Of a stretch of 64,000 bases of DNA, positions 50,504 to 59,303 are shown piece by piece. The first letter of the stretch is position 1. Each line of letters opens with the position of its first letter. Below the pieces are notes generated by a model. The model searched no databases. It worked only from the letters and a program-made list of their open reading frames with translations, and was not told where the DNA came from. This DNA comes from Govania unica (GTDB taxonomy: Bacteria; Pseudomonadota; Alphaproteobacteria; Sphingomonadales; Govanellaceae), in NCBI RefSeq assembly GCF_027920805.1, contig NZ_JANWOI010000003.1, forward strand, positions 372,001 to 436,000, in the 5' to 3' direction. Made by a program: the position numbers and the translations under genes.

Positions 50504-51382
50504 TTATATGGCAAACTGGTCCCTGACCCACAGGCGGAACGCCTCCCCGAGCGGCGTCAGTGAGGTTCCGGCGCGCCACACCACGTAATAGGCATAGGCG
50601 TCCTCGATCTCCACATCGAACAGCCGCACCAGCCGTCCGCTTTTGAGATCCGCCGAAGCAAAAATCTTCCCGGCGAGCGCCACCCCTTCACCGGCCACCG
50701 CCGCCTCAAGCAACATGGCGGTATCCGAGAGCGTCATGCCGCCATTCGGTTCGCGCAAGGTGAGATTGGCGGCGCGGAGCCACGGCGACCATTGCTGCCA
50801 GGCATGGCGGAGCAGGCGACAGCGGGCCAGATCGCTCGGTTGCTGCAAATTATGCTGGTCGCGATAGGCCGGCGAGCACACCGGAAAAAGCACATCGCCG
50901 GTCATTCGTTCGCCCGCCGCATTGGGCCAGGCGCCGACGCCATAACGGATGCTCACATCAATCCCCGGCGCGAGAAAATCCTGCAGTTCAGCGGTCGAAC
51001 GAATTTCAAGCACGGTGTTGCCAAACAACTTGGTAAAGGCGCCAAGTCGGGGGATCAGCCATTTTGTCGCCAGAGCCGGATGAACGCTGACAACCAGTGT
51101 CGCCTGTGACTGCTCCGGAGCATCGGGGAAGGCCATGCGCAGAATGACCAGGGCTTGACGGACCTGAGCGAGCAGCGTTACAGCCTCTCGAGTCAAGGTC
51201 ATGCGATGGCCGATGCGGTGAAACAGCTTGATTTCAAGCCGCTCCTCCAGCTCCCGGATACGATGGCTGACCGCACTATGAGTCACACCCAGCTCATCGC
51301 CGGCCATTGAATAGTTTTCGTGGCGGGCGGCGGCTTCAAAGGCACGGAGCGTCTGAATCGAGGGTAAATCGCGCATGGACAT
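50504..51382 (-). CDS. LysR-family regulator (GcvA-like)
   Basis: 292 residues. HTH region TLRAFEAAARHENYSMAGDE-LGVTHSAVSHRIRELEERLE, followed by GHRMTLTREA; GcvA/DsdC-like features. Effector domain shows VVSVHPALATKWLIPRLGAF, a hallmark of the GcvA group. Divergent from the MFS-led seven-gene operon and therefore its probable regulator. The start codon sits inside a TATGTGA-N7-TCACATA palindrome, suggesting autoregulation. ATG 51376 is an alternative start. Confidence 0.9.
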   Translation of the reverse strand: MSMRDLPSIQTLRAFEAAARHENYSMAGDELGVTHSAVSHRIRELEERLEIKLFHRIGHRMTLTREAVTLLAQVRQALVILRMAFPDAPEQSQATLVVSVHPALATKWLIPRLGAFTKLFGNTVLEIRSTAELQDFLAPGIDVSIRYGVGAWPNAAGERMTGDVLFPVCSPAYRDQHNLQQPSDLARCRLLRHAWQQWSPWLRAANLTLREPNGGMTLSDTAMLLEAAVAGEGVALAGKIFASADLKSGRLVRLFDVEIEDAYAYYVVWRAGTSLTPLGEAFRLWVRDQFAI

Positions 51383-51402
51383 ATGTGACAATTATTCACA
51401 TA
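51382..51402. promoter_or_regulatory. Palindrome overlapping the LysR start, candidate operator
   Basis: TATGTGA-N7-TCACATA, perfect seven-base arms, contains a T-N11-A core as in LysR sites. It overlaps the LysR ATG on the minus strand and precedes the divergent operon by about 110 bases. Confidence 0.5.
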
Positions 51403-51510
51403 ACCTGTCAAATCTTATCGTTTGCCAAGCGATTTGCCGGGCAGGTAGGGTCACCATCAAGCCAGGGCAAAATGGCGTCGTTTAGAACTGTAATTGGGGA
51501 GCGTCTTGGG

Positions 51511-52899
51511 GTGGATTCCACTGTGACCAAACAAAGGCCAAGCGCGGGGCGTGCGGCTGCCACGCCGCTGCCGACCGTCAAATACGCCTGGTATGTGGTG
51601 ATCATCCTTATGCTGGTGCAGGTCATCTCATACCTGGACCGGTTTCTGCCAAGCCTCCTCATCGGGCCGATCAAGGCCGATCTCCACCTCACCGATTTTC
51701 AGATCGGCCTTCTCCTTGGCCCGGCTTTCGCGCTGTTTTATATCATCGTCGCCCTGCCGATCGGCTGGATGGCTGACCGCTATAACCGGCGCACGATCCT
51801 TGCCACCAGTATCACGTTATGGTGCTGCATGACCGCCCTCGCGAGCATGGCGCGGAGCTTTGTTCCGCTGTTCGCGACCCGGCTCGGCGTCGGCCTCGGC
51901 GAGGCTGCGGTCGCCCCCTGTTCGATCTCGATCATCAGCGATTATTTCACCCGTGAGCGCCGCGCCCGCGCTATCAGCATTTTCATGAGCGGCACCTTCA
52001 TCGGGGCCGGGGTGGCGTTCCTGCTTGGCGGGCCGCTGGTCCATCTCATCGCCACCCTGCCGCCGGTTATGGTGCCCTATGTGGGCGAGATGCGGCCGTG
52101 GCAGATGACCTTTCTGCTCGTCGGTCTGCCTGGTCTTTTTCTCGCAGGGATGATGTTCACCATCCGCGAGCCGCTGCGTCGCGAGCGGGTGGCGGACACC
52201 GGCGCCAATCCCACGTTCTGGACCGCTTTTGCTTATATTCGCCAGCGCTGGCAAGCGTTCGGGACCCTTTTTCTCGCCTCGGCCTGCTGCGTCACTCTGG
52301 GCTCGCTGACGTTCTGGAACGTGGCGCTGTTTGACCGCACCTGGGGCTGGAACGTCCGCGACGTCGGCATTGTCACCGGCTTGATGTATCTGACCGGCGG
52401 CCCGGTCGGGACTGCGCTGGTGATCTGGCTGACCAACCGGCGGATTGCTGCCGGACGCCCGGATGCGAGCCTCTCGACCCTGTGGGTCGGGCTCCTGATC
52501 GCCGTGCCCGGTTTCGCCGCCTATCCGATGATGCCGAGCGCCCCCTTTGCAGTTGCTGCGCTGTTCGTCGCCTTTGTCGGACAGGCGATTGCCACCGCCG
52601 CTGGTCCGGCGTCGTTCGCCCTTATTGCACCGGGCCAGATCCGCTCGCAAGCCATGGCCATCTACTATCTGGTCATCAGCCTTTTCGGTCTCATCATCGG
52701 CCCGCCGCTTGTGGGTCTGATGACCGATCTTTTCGGGGGACCGGGGCAATTGCGCTACGCCATGACCGTCGAAGCGCTGTTGATCGGCATCCCCGCCATC
52801 ATCCTGGTTGCCATCGGCATGGCGAGTTATCGCCGCAAGGTTGTCGAGCTTGAACAATTGATCGACGCATCGGCCGAAGCGGTCGTGTTGCAAGGATAA
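51511..52899 (+). CDS. Major facilitator superfamily permease
   Basis: 462 residues from this start, twelve predicted helices. The MFS loop 2-3 motif is GWMADRYNRRTILA and helix 1 contains ISYLDRFLPSLLIGPI, reminiscent of the anion/aromatic-acid and spinster-like (TIGR00893/Spns) permeases. Imports or exports the operon's substrate across the inner membrane. GTG 51511 has GGGGAG at 51496-51501; ATG 51472 in the same frame is possible, while the longer frame overlaps the LysR gene. First gene of the seven-gene operon; three bases separate it from the next gene. Confidence 0.88.
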   Translation: MDSTVTKQRPSAGRAAATPLPTVKYAWYVVIILMLVQVISYLDRFLPSLLIGPIKADLHLTDFQIGLLLGPAFALFYIIVALPIGWMADRYNRRTILATSITLWCCMTALASMARSFVPLFATRLGVGLGEAAVAPCSISIISDYFTRERRARAISIFMSGTFIGAGVAFLLGGPLVHLIATLPPVMVPYVGEMRPWQMTFLLVGLPGLFLAGMMFTIREPLRRERVADTGANPTFWTAFAYIRQRWQAFGTLFLASACCVTLGSLTFWNVALFDRTWGWNVRDVGIVTGLMYLTGGPVGTALVIWLTNRRIAAGRPDASLSTLWVGLLIAVPGFAAYPMMPSAPFAVAALFVAFVGQAIATAAGPASFALIAPGQIRSQAMAIYYLVISLFGLIIGPPLVGLMTDLFGGPGQLRYAMTVEALLIGIPAIILVAIGMASYRRKVVELEQLIDASAEAVVLQG

Positions 52900-52902
52900 G
52901 TC

Positions 52903-53787
52903 ATGAAAAAGCTTGGACAGATCAGAGCAGTGACCCATGCCGTGCCGTCGGTGGCGATGGCGGAAGTGGTCTATACGCGCTTTCTCGATTATCGCGTCGT
53001 CGACCGCAGCGCGGTTCCGGCCTCTGCCGCCCGCTCCTGGGGTGCTCCGGCGATGGTCGGCCGGCCCAGCATCACCCTCGCCCCGGCAAGCGGCGAGCCG
53101 GTGTTCCTTCGCTTCATCGAAAGCCCGTCTGCGACCGACTACCGCGCCCTTACCACCCACGGCTGGAACGCGACCGAAATTCTGGTGCAGGATGTGGAGA
53201 TGCTCGCGGCGCAATTCGCCCAGTCACCATTCCGCATCATCGGGCCGCCAAAGGGCTTGCAACGTTTTCCGATGATCAAGGCGATGCAGGTGATCGGGCC
53301 AAACGGCGAATGCCTTTATTTCACCGAAGTCGGGGAGGGCAGCGGCCTCACTCTGCCGCAAGCGCAGTCCTTCGTCGGTTCGGTCTTTATCGTCGTCGCC
53401 GGTGGCCCCGATCTGGCCGCCATGTTTGATGCCTATGCCGGTTTCACCAATGAGATCGATCCGCCGGTCAAGACCCGGGTTCAGGTGCTGTCCTGGGCCA
53501 ACGACCTGCCGCCTGACTCCGAACATGCCCACGGCCTGATCAAGCTCGGCGGCGGCACCTTGATCGAACTTGACGGCTACCCCGAGAAAACGACAGCGCG
53601 CCAGACCCCGGAGGGCGAACTGCCGCCGGGCATGAGCATCGTCACCTTTGATGTGGATGCGCTCGGTGACGGCCCCTGGATCGGCCCCAAAGCGCCCGCC
53701 TTCCTGCCCGGCGATACGCGTCAGACAGCGACCTTTCGCGGTGCGGCCGGGGAGTTGATCGAACTGATTGCCGCTGATGCCAGTTAA
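52903..53787 (+). CDS. Two-module VOC-superfamily protein
   Basis: 294 residues, two vicinal-oxygen-chelate modules (about 1-145 and 155-290). In the first, H12 (AVTHAVPS), E92 and E142 (YFTEVGEG) are candidate metal ligands; the second (FIVVAGGPDLAAMFDAYA onward) seems to have lost an obvious His. That asymmetry is common in extradiol dioxygenase-like proteins. Reaction unknown. ATG 52903 follows AAGGATAAGTC. Three bases downstream of the permease and ten bases before the methyltransferase: an operon. Confidence 0.8.
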   Translation: MKKLGQIRAVTHAVPSVAMAEVVYTRFLDYRVVDRSAVPASAARSWGAPAMVGRPSITLAPASGEPVFLRFIESPSATDYRALTTHGWNATEILVQDVEMLAAQFAQSPFRIIGPPKGLQRFPMIKAMQVIGPNGECLYFTEVGEGSGLTLPQAQSFVGSVFIVVAGGPDLAAMFDAYAGFTNEIDPPVKTRVQVLSWANDLPPDSEHAHGLIKLGGGTLIELDGYPEKTTARQTPEGELPPGMSIVTFDVDALGDGPWIGPKAPAFLPGDTRQTATFRGAAGELIELIAADAS

Positions 53788-53797
53788 GGAAAAAGCG

Positions 53798-54817
53798 ATG
53801 ACCTTACCCCTAGACGATCAAGCCGCGCTCGATTTTGCCCTTCACCTCCGCCGTGGCTGGGCCGCGCGGATCTATCCGCAGGTGAAGCGCGAATTCGATG
53901 ACGAGGCGTCAGGTTCAGCGGATCTGGCCGCGCAGATCCACGCCTTGCCGACCTACCCGTGGTTTTCGTGGATGGAACGCTCATCCCAGAAAATGCTGTG
54001 GCGCGCCGTCGTCCGCGCCGTCCGCAACAGTCCGCGTTCGTCTCGCGGCAACGGGGCCGAGGTCAACGCGGCGCTCGAACTCCCCAGTTGGTACACCGAC
54101 TGGGACATTCATTTGCAGCCGGGCGGCGTCTGGTCCCGTGACGATGCCGCTGCCATTTACGAGCTTGGCGCCAAACTCGTCATGATGGGCGACAACGACG
54201 ACTATAAATTCCATCAATTGTTCGTCGATACAGCAGTCCCGAAAAAATCCTACGGCACCATCGTCGATCTCGGCTGCGGCTTCGGGAAATCGACCTGGCC
54301 CTTTGCCGCGAGCTTTCCCGACGCCAAGGTGATCGGCGTCGATCTGTCCGCCCCTTGCGTCGAACTCGCCGCTGAACGTGCCGCCGAAAAGCGTCTGGCC
54401 ATCCGCTTCATTCAAGCCGACGCCACAGCGACGCCCCTTGACGACGCCAGCGCCGACCTCGTGACCTCGACCATGTTCGTCCATGAAATTCCGCTCGCCG
54501 TGCTGCCGACGGTTTTCAGCGAAGCGGCGCGGCTGCTCGCCCCCGGAGGCATCCTTCGTTTTCTCGATTTTCACGTGACCGGCGATGCGTTCCGCGACTT
54601 CGCCATGATCGAACACGGCACCCGCAACAACGAACCCTTCATGCCTGACATGCTGCGTAACGATCTTACCGCCATGGCTGAGGCAGCCGGGCTCCGGAAC
54701 GCACGCTGGGTCGCCTTTGATGAGCGCGGCGACGGCCGCCGTCCCGATCTCAGCTGGCCGGAGCGGCCGGAATGGCATTTCCCCTGGGCCGTCCTTGAAG
54801 CGGAGAAACCGGCATGA
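53798..54817 (+). CDS. SAM-dependent class I methyltransferase
   Basis: 339 residues. The first ~150 residues form an N-terminal helical/extra domain with no recognised family (HLRRGWAARIYPQVKREFDD). The catalytic domain follows with motif I IVDLGCGFGKSTWPFA, acidic GVDLSAPCVELA, FIQADATATPLDDASADLV and LLAPGGILRFLDF. Likely methylates a small molecule, as UbiE/Coq5-like proteins do. ATG 53798 with AAGGA is chosen. Overlaps the following small gene by four bases. Confidence 0.85.
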   Translation: MTLPLDDQAALDFALHLRRGWAARIYPQVKREFDDEASGSADLAAQIHALPTYPWFSWMERSSQKMLWRAVVRAVRNSPRSSRGNGAEVNAALELPSWYTDWDIHLQPGGVWSRDDAAAIYELGAKLVMMGDNDDYKFHQLFVDTAVPKKSYGTIVDLGCGFGKSTWPFAASFPDAKVIGVDLSAPCVELAAERAAEKRLAIRFIQADATATPLDDASADLVTSTMFVHEIPLAVLPTVFSEAARLLAPGGILRFLDFHVTGDAFRDFAMIEHGTRNNEPFMPDMLRNDLTAMAEAAGLRNARWVAFDERGDGRRPDLSWPERPEWHFPWAVLEAEKPA

Positions 54818-55098
54818 GCCAGCCGCCCTTAACCGTCGACTTAAGCAGCATGACCCTTGCCGATCTGGTCTTCGACCTCGCGGCGCAACTGCATGTGGAA
54901 CGCGCGCGCCGTCTGAGCCTTGAAGCGGCCTTGGAACGTGCCGGAATTTTAACAGCCGCCGAACGCCATGCAGGCGACAACGACGCCGCCCTACGGAAAA
55001 CCTGTTCCGAGGCGGCGGAAGCATCGGTCGCCCGGCTGCTCCAGATCATCAGCGAGCCGGACGACCCCCGCCGGCCGCTACAGACCGAACAAAACTGA
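54814..55098 (+). CDS. Small 94-residue helical protein of unknown function
   Basis: 94 residues, no family recognised. Predicted helices (TLADLVFDLAAQLHVERARR, LSLEAALERAGIL and ASVARLLQIISE) suggest a helical bundle or coiled-coil accessory protein. No signal peptide. It starts within the end of the methyltransferase gene (ATGA overlap), implying fixed stoichiometry. It precedes the cupin gene by 24 bases. A methyltransferase subunit or chaperone is a plausible role; unproven. Confidence 0.65.
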   Translation: MSQPPLTVDLSSMTLADLVFDLAAQLHVERARRLSLEAALERAGILTAAERHAGDNDAALRKTCSEAAEASVARLLQIISEPDDPRRPLQTEQN

Positions 55099-55122
55099 TT
55101 GACTGAATTAAGGAGCTACAGA

Positions 55123-55947
55123 GTGAGTAGGGATTGGACCGAATTTGTACAATCACAGCATCTTCCCTGGACCGAGACGACGCTTTTAGCTGTCGACGGT
55201 GTGGTTGAGACGAAAGTCCTGAGCAGCGACCCGGAGACCGGCGCTTGCAGCCTTCTCGTGCGCTATCCGGCAGGGTTTTCCGGGCCAGCACGGCAGCTCG
55301 CCGTTGACGAGGAATTCCTGATCCTTGATGGCACGCTCGTCATTGGCGACACCACTTATGGCCACCTGGGGTATGCCCACGCACCAAGCGGTTACGCCAC
55401 CGGAGAGCGCAGTTCGGCGACCGGCGCGATTGTCCTCACCTTCTATTCGGGCAAGCCGCAAATCTCCGCGCAAACCGCAGCCTATGACGAGAGCCGTCTG
55501 GTGTGGGGCGTGAGCGCTTATGATGTGCCCTATACCGGCAATTTTCATCCGGAATTTCCGCCCGGGGCCGGCCGAAAACTCCTCTATCAGGATCCGGTCA
55601 CCGGTGACACCACCTGGATTCTCGGCACCATGCCCTTGCGCTGGACCGAGCGCTCCGAGGTTCATCCCTTCGTTGAGGAAATGTATCTCCTCAGCGGCGA
55701 GGTCCATGGCGATCGTGGCATTTTCCGCCCCGGCGCATATTTTTGGCGGCCTGAAAACAAGGTCCACGGCCCTTATGGGACGCTGACCGGCAATCTCTAT
55801 TTCTTCCGCACCAAGGGCGGGCCGCTGAAGACGGACTATGTCGACGCCGAAACAAAGTTCCACTGGTGGCCGAGCCATAAGCCGGTTCTGCCTGCCGCCC
55901 TCCTGCCGTTCGGATCCCCGGAGACGGACGGTCCAGTCTGTTTCTAA
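55123..55947 (+). CDS. Double-cupin protein, DUF4437-like
   Basis: 274 residues, two cupin barrels. First half has EFLILDGTLVIGDTTYGHLGY; second half has ERSEVHPFVEEMYLLSGEVHG, the His-Glu pattern of a metal-binding cupin, and RPGAYFWRPENKVHGPYGTL. Similar to DUF4437 and anti-sigma ChrR-like cupins; dioxygenase or isomerase activity is possible. GTG 55123 is supported by AAGGAG at 55110-55115. In the operon between the 94-residue protein and the TonB receptor. Confidence 0.8.
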   Translation: MSRDWTEFVQSQHLPWTETTLLAVDGVVETKVLSSDPETGACSLLVRYPAGFSGPARQLAVDEEFLILDGTLVIGDTTYGHLGYAHAPSGYATGERSSATGAIVLTFYSGKPQISAQTAAYDESRLVWGVSAYDVPYTGNFHPEFPPGAGRKLLYQDPVTGDTTWILGTMPLRWTERSEVHPFVEEMYLLSGEVHGDRGIFRPGAYFWRPENKVHGPYGTLTGNLYFFRTKGGPLKTDYVDAETKFHWWPSHKPVLPAALLPFGSPETDGPVCF

Positions 55948-55993
55948 AGCATCGTTATCCAAAAAAATGCATGAAGTATTTAGGGAGTTAATC

Positions 55994-58300
55994 ATGAAGC
56001 GTATCTTAGTAGCGAGCGTATCGACCTTTGCAGTTCTCGGGATGGTGCCAGCTCTGGCCCAGTCCACCACCGGCACTGGCATCCACGAAGCCAGCGGTTT
56101 CGAAGAAATCGTCGTCACCGCGCGCAAGCGCACGGAGCGGCTTCAGGACGTGCCGATCACCGTCACCGCGCTGACCAGCCGTGAACTGGCCGATCGCGGC
56201 ATGAACGACCTTTTCAAGGTCAGCCAGTTCACCCCGGGCATGTCGTTTGAAAAGTCCAACCGCTATGGCACCCAGGGCGGCGTCAGCCGTCCGGTCATTC
56301 GCGGCATGTCGGTGGTTCTGGGTGAAAGCAACGCCTCGGTGTTTATCGACGGCGTGCCCTATTCGGATTCGATTCTTTCCTTCCCCTTCGACATCGTCGA
56401 CCGGGTCGAGGTGATCAAGGGTCCGCAGGCCGCGCTGTTTGGCCGCTCGACCTTTTCGGGCGCGATCAACCTGATCACCAAGCGCGGCAGCAACGATTTT
56501 GACAACAAGGTCACGCTGAAGGCTGCCACGGATGAAAATTACGAAGTGAACCTGCTGTCACGCGGGCCGATCGTTGAAGACAAGCTGTTTTACATGGCTC
56601 ACGCCCGTTACTATACGTTCGGCGGTCAGTATAAAAACAGCCTCGACGGCCGGAAGCTCGGCGAAGAAGAATCGGTCAGCGCCAGCGGCTCGCTTGAATT
56701 CCGTCCGAGCGACAATCTGACCATCATGCTGAGCGGCGGTTACAACCGCGATAAGGACGGTCTGGCAGCCATCGCCTTGCAGGATCGCTTTGCCAATAAC
56801 TGCTTCCTCAACACCCCGCGCCAATATTTTTGCGGTGTGGTCAAAGCTCCGGATGAAGCAACCCTCGACATCGCCGGTCTGAATGGCACCGAAGGTCTGC
56901 ACCGGACGACGAAGCGCGTCGGCGCGGTGATCGAATATAATCTCAATGACTTCATCATCACGTCGAACACCGGGGCCTTCTTCACCAAGTCGGAATATGG
57001 CCATGACTCGACCTATCAGGGTGCCACGGCCTTTGGCTTGCTGACCATCCCGAACGCCCCCGGCGCTGTCCGCGCACCAACCGACGCCGTTCGCACCGGC
57101 AACGTCCTCCGCAACGAAGTCGGCAAGCGCGACGAATGGTCGAGCGAACTTCGCGTTCAATCGCCGCAGATGGGCGCCTTCCGCTATCTCGGCGGCGTGT
57201 TCTATTACCAAAAGCGCCGCCCGCTTGAGGAGCGTCACTTCTCCGTGCTTGCCCCGACCATCGATTCCGGGACCGACCGCACCGACAACTGGGCCGTCTT
57301 CGGGTCGGTTGGAGCGGACATCACCAGCAACTGGTCCACATCGTTCGAAATCCGCTATGCCCAGGATAAGATCGGCAACTACAAGTCCGCGACCGATGTG
57401 CTGATCGAGCGCAAATTCAAGTCGGTCACGCCGCGTCTGACCACTGACTATAAGCTTTCTGAAAACTCGATGGTCTATGGCACCATCGCCCGCGGCAACA
57501 AGCCGGGGGTTATCAACTCCGACCCGCGCTTCCCGGTCGACGTCCAGTTCGCCAATGAAGAAAGCAGCTGGAACTACGAAATCGGGACCAAGAACACCTT
57601 GCTCGACGGCCGCATGATCCTGAATGCCGCCATGTATTATATTGATTGGAGCAAACAGCAGGTCAGCTCGTCCTATTTCTTCCCGACCGGTGGCAGCCGC
57701 TCTTACATTGTCAACGCCGGTAAGACCGAAGTGAAGGGTTTTGAACTCGAACTCTCGGGCATGGTCAGTGACTATGTCACACTCGGCATGACCTATGCCT
57801 TGAATGACGCGAAGTTCGTTGAATTCAACGATGCGGAAGCGTTCGATCTTTTCGGCAATGCTTCGGTCGCGGGCAAGCAACTGCCGAATATGTCGAAGCA
57901 TCAGATGACCATGTTCGGTAAGGTGAACTATCCGGTGACCGAGACCATCAACGTCTTCGCCCGTGCCGACGCCGCCTATAACGAGCGTAAATATGCGCAG
58001 ATCTACAACCTGGCCTCGACCGGCGATCAATATCTCGTCAACCTGAAGTTCGGCGTCACCAGCGAACGCTGGACCATGACCTTCTTCGTCGACAACCTGA
58101 CCAATGACCGCACGTCGTCGTCGATCATCCGCTGGATCGACCAGTCGAACCTGAACGTGCCGCAACATGTCAATTCGAATCCGGCCCAGAACAACTATGT
58201 GTCGCCGACCGGAGTCGTCTCGACGACCACCGAGCGTGCGTTCCAGGTCGCTCTGCCGTCCCTGCGTCAGGTCGGGGTCACATTCTCCTACAACTTCTAA
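55994..58300 (+). CDS. TonB-dependent outer-membrane receptor
   Basis: 768 residues. Signal peptide MKRILVASVSTFAVLGMVPA-LAQ, TonB box FEEIVVTARKRTERLQD, plug RVEVIKGPQAALFGRSTFSG and a barrel ending in Phe (VTFSYNF). GxxPGV-type loops near GNKPGVIN are typical. ATG 55994 has AGGGAG at 55983-55987. Forty-six bases after the cupin gene, in the same direction, so the receptor and the enzymes probably share one regulated transcript. It would bring the operon substrate through the outer membrane. Confidence 0.93.
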   Translation: MKRILVASVSTFAVLGMVPALAQSTTGTGIHEASGFEEIVVTARKRTERLQDVPITVTALTSRELADRGMNDLFKVSQFTPGMSFEKSNRYGTQGGVSRPVIRGMSVVLGESNASVFIDGVPYSDSILSFPFDIVDRVEVIKGPQAALFGRSTFSGAINLITKRGSNDFDNKVTLKAATDENYEVNLLSRGPIVEDKLFYMAHARYYTFGGQYKNSLDGRKLGEEESVSASGSLEFRPSDNLTIMLSGGYNRDKDGLAAIALQDRFANNCFLNTPRQYFCGVVKAPDEATLDIAGLNGTEGLHRTTKRVGAVIEYNLNDFIITSNTGAFFTKSEYGHDSTYQGATAFGLLTIPNAPGAVRAPTDAVRTGNVLRNEVGKRDEWSSELRVQSPQMGAFRYLGGVFYYQKRRPLEERHFSVLAPTIDSGTDRTDNWAVFGSVGADITSNWSTSFEIRYAQDKIGNYKSATDVLIERKFKSVTPRLTTDYKLSENSMVYGTIARGNKPGVINSDPRFPVDVQFANEESSWNYEIGTKNTLLDGRMILNAAMYYIDWSKQQVSSSYFFPTGGSRSYIVNAGKTEVKGFELELSGMVSDYVTLGMTYALNDAKFVEFNDAEAFDLFGNASVAGKQLPNMSKHQMTMFGKVNYPVTETINVFARADAAYNERKYAQIYNLASTGDQYLVNLKFGVTSERWTMTFFVDNLTNDRTSSSIIRWIDQSNLNVPQHVNSNPAQNNYVSPTGVVSTTTERAFQVALPSLRQVGVTFSYNF

Positions 58301-58360
58301 TCCGGAACCGGAGCGCACTGCCGATCGGCGGTGCGCCTCCTCTTGAAAAGGGTAATATGC

Positions 58361-58984
58361 ATGTCTTTTACGTTCAAGAAAGTACCCAGCCTTCTGGTCG
58401 CCGCAGCCCTGTCGGCGCTGCTCGTGACCCCGGCCGCGGCGAAAGATGTTCCGATCACCTCCTGCGACACCCTCGCCACCCATCCGGAAGATCCCGATAA
58501 GGTCACCGCCGGCGTCCCACGGGCTAAGATCAATCGACCGGAAGCCATCGCCGCCTGCCGTCAGGCGGTCGCCGAATATCCCGACACGCCGCGCTTCAAA
58601 TATCAACTGTCGCGCGTGCTGTTCTATGACGGACAGGAAAAAGAAGGCGTCGAACGCATGCGCGGCGCTGCTGAAACCGGCTATCCGCAAGCTGAATTCG
58701 TCTATGGCCTGTTCATCACCAACAAACGCAATTTCGCCCCGACCGATATCTGCCTGGCCGAGCGCTTCTGGAAAGCATCAGCCCATGGCGGCCGCCACGC
58801 CGCCACGGTGAATTACGTCCGCTTCGCCGAAGAAGGCCAGTTCGACAAATGCGGCCCCCTCGCATCCAAAGCCGAAATGAAAGACCTCTTGGCCAAAGCC
58901 CGCACCGCCATGACCAGCTACTACGAACGCCTGCTGGTAGACAATCTGGCTCAGGATCTTGAAAAAGATCAAAAACTGAAATAA
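58361..58984 (+). CDS. Sel1-repeat-like periplasmic protein
   Basis: 207 residues. Signal peptide MSFTFKKVPSLLVAAALSALLVTPAAA; the mature part has INRPEAIAACRQAVAEYPDTPRF-KYQLSRVLFYDG and GAAETGYPQAEFVYGL, TPR/Sel1-like helical repeats (AxxxGxxxAxxxYGxxY). Six or so cysteines are spaced as CDTLA, CRQ, CLAE, CGPL, possibly disulphide bonded in the periplasm. ATG 58361 with AAAAGGG just upstream is preferred to 58331. Last gene of the LysR-controlled operon, sixty bases after the receptor; perhaps a scaffolding or stress protein. Confidence 0.8.
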   Translation: MSFTFKKVPSLLVAAALSALLVTPAAAKDVPITSCDTLATHPEDPDKVTAGVPRAKINRPEAIAACRQAVAEYPDTPRFKYQLSRVLFYDGQEKEGVERMRGAAETGYPQAEFVYGLFITNKRNFAPTDICLAERFWKASAHGGRHAATVNYVRFAEEGQFDKCGPLASKAEMKDLLAKARTAMTSYYERLLVDNLAQDLEKDQKLK

Positions 58985-59010
58985 CCCGCCGCGCCGGGCC
59001 AAGTAAAATA

Positions 59011-59047
59011 AACGAGCCGCTTGCCGCAACCCGGGAAGCGGCTCGTT
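59011..59047 (+). terminator. Hairpin after the seven-gene operon, probable terminator
   Basis: Perfect 12-base stem AACGAGCCGCTT / AAGCGGCTCGTT with a 13-base loop; only TTTCG follows. It lies 27 bases after the Sel1-like gene stop. Confidence 0.6.
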
Positions 59048-59062
59048 TCGTCCGAACCCAAG

Positions 59063-59154
59063 ATGGATTGCCGGGGCAAGCCCGGCAATGACAGCAGAGG
59101 GGCAACGGCCGCCCTTAAAAACCTGTCATACGCGGGCTCGACCCGTGTATCCAT
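59063..59154. repeat. Composite palindromic repeat (inverted A + direct B), copy 2
   Basis: Type A, inverted, at 59063-59093 and type B at 59124-59154, with a 30-base spacer ending GGCCGCCCTTAAAAACC. The last 17-21 spacer bases are shared with copy 3 at 59304. A half type A (CCCGGCAATGACA) directly follows at 59156-59168. Confidence 0.85.
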
Positions 59155-59212
59155 GCCCGGCAATGACAATGTTTTTGTGTGTGCTTGAGCATGGGATGAA
59201 TTGCTCCCCACT

Positions 59213-59299
59213 CGTCATTGCGAGGCAGAGCCGAAGCAATCCAGTCCCTCCACTACAAAGTCCTGGATCGCCACGCCGCTGACGCGGCTCGCGATGACG
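59213..59299. repeat. Type C repeat pair (divergent hairpins)
   Basis: CGTCATTGCGAGGC...GCAATCCAG (59213-59244) and its opposite-facing relative CTGGATCGCC...GCGATGACG (59263-59299). Both keep GTCAT/ATCCA-type ends like types A and B but have a different stem. Similar sequences are widespread in alphaproteobacterial intergenic regions. Confidence 0.7.
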
Positions 59300-59303
59300 G
59301 TGG

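Noticed and set aside
51817-53214. 465-codon minus-strand frame across the MFS and VOC genes
   Set aside because: Antisense shadow; it reads as a low-complexity Arg/His/Gln-rich chain with no family.
56558-58690. 710-codon open frame on the minus strand opposite the TonB receptor
   Set aside because: High-GC shadow of the receptor gene; no domain recognised and the plus-strand gene has strong motifs.
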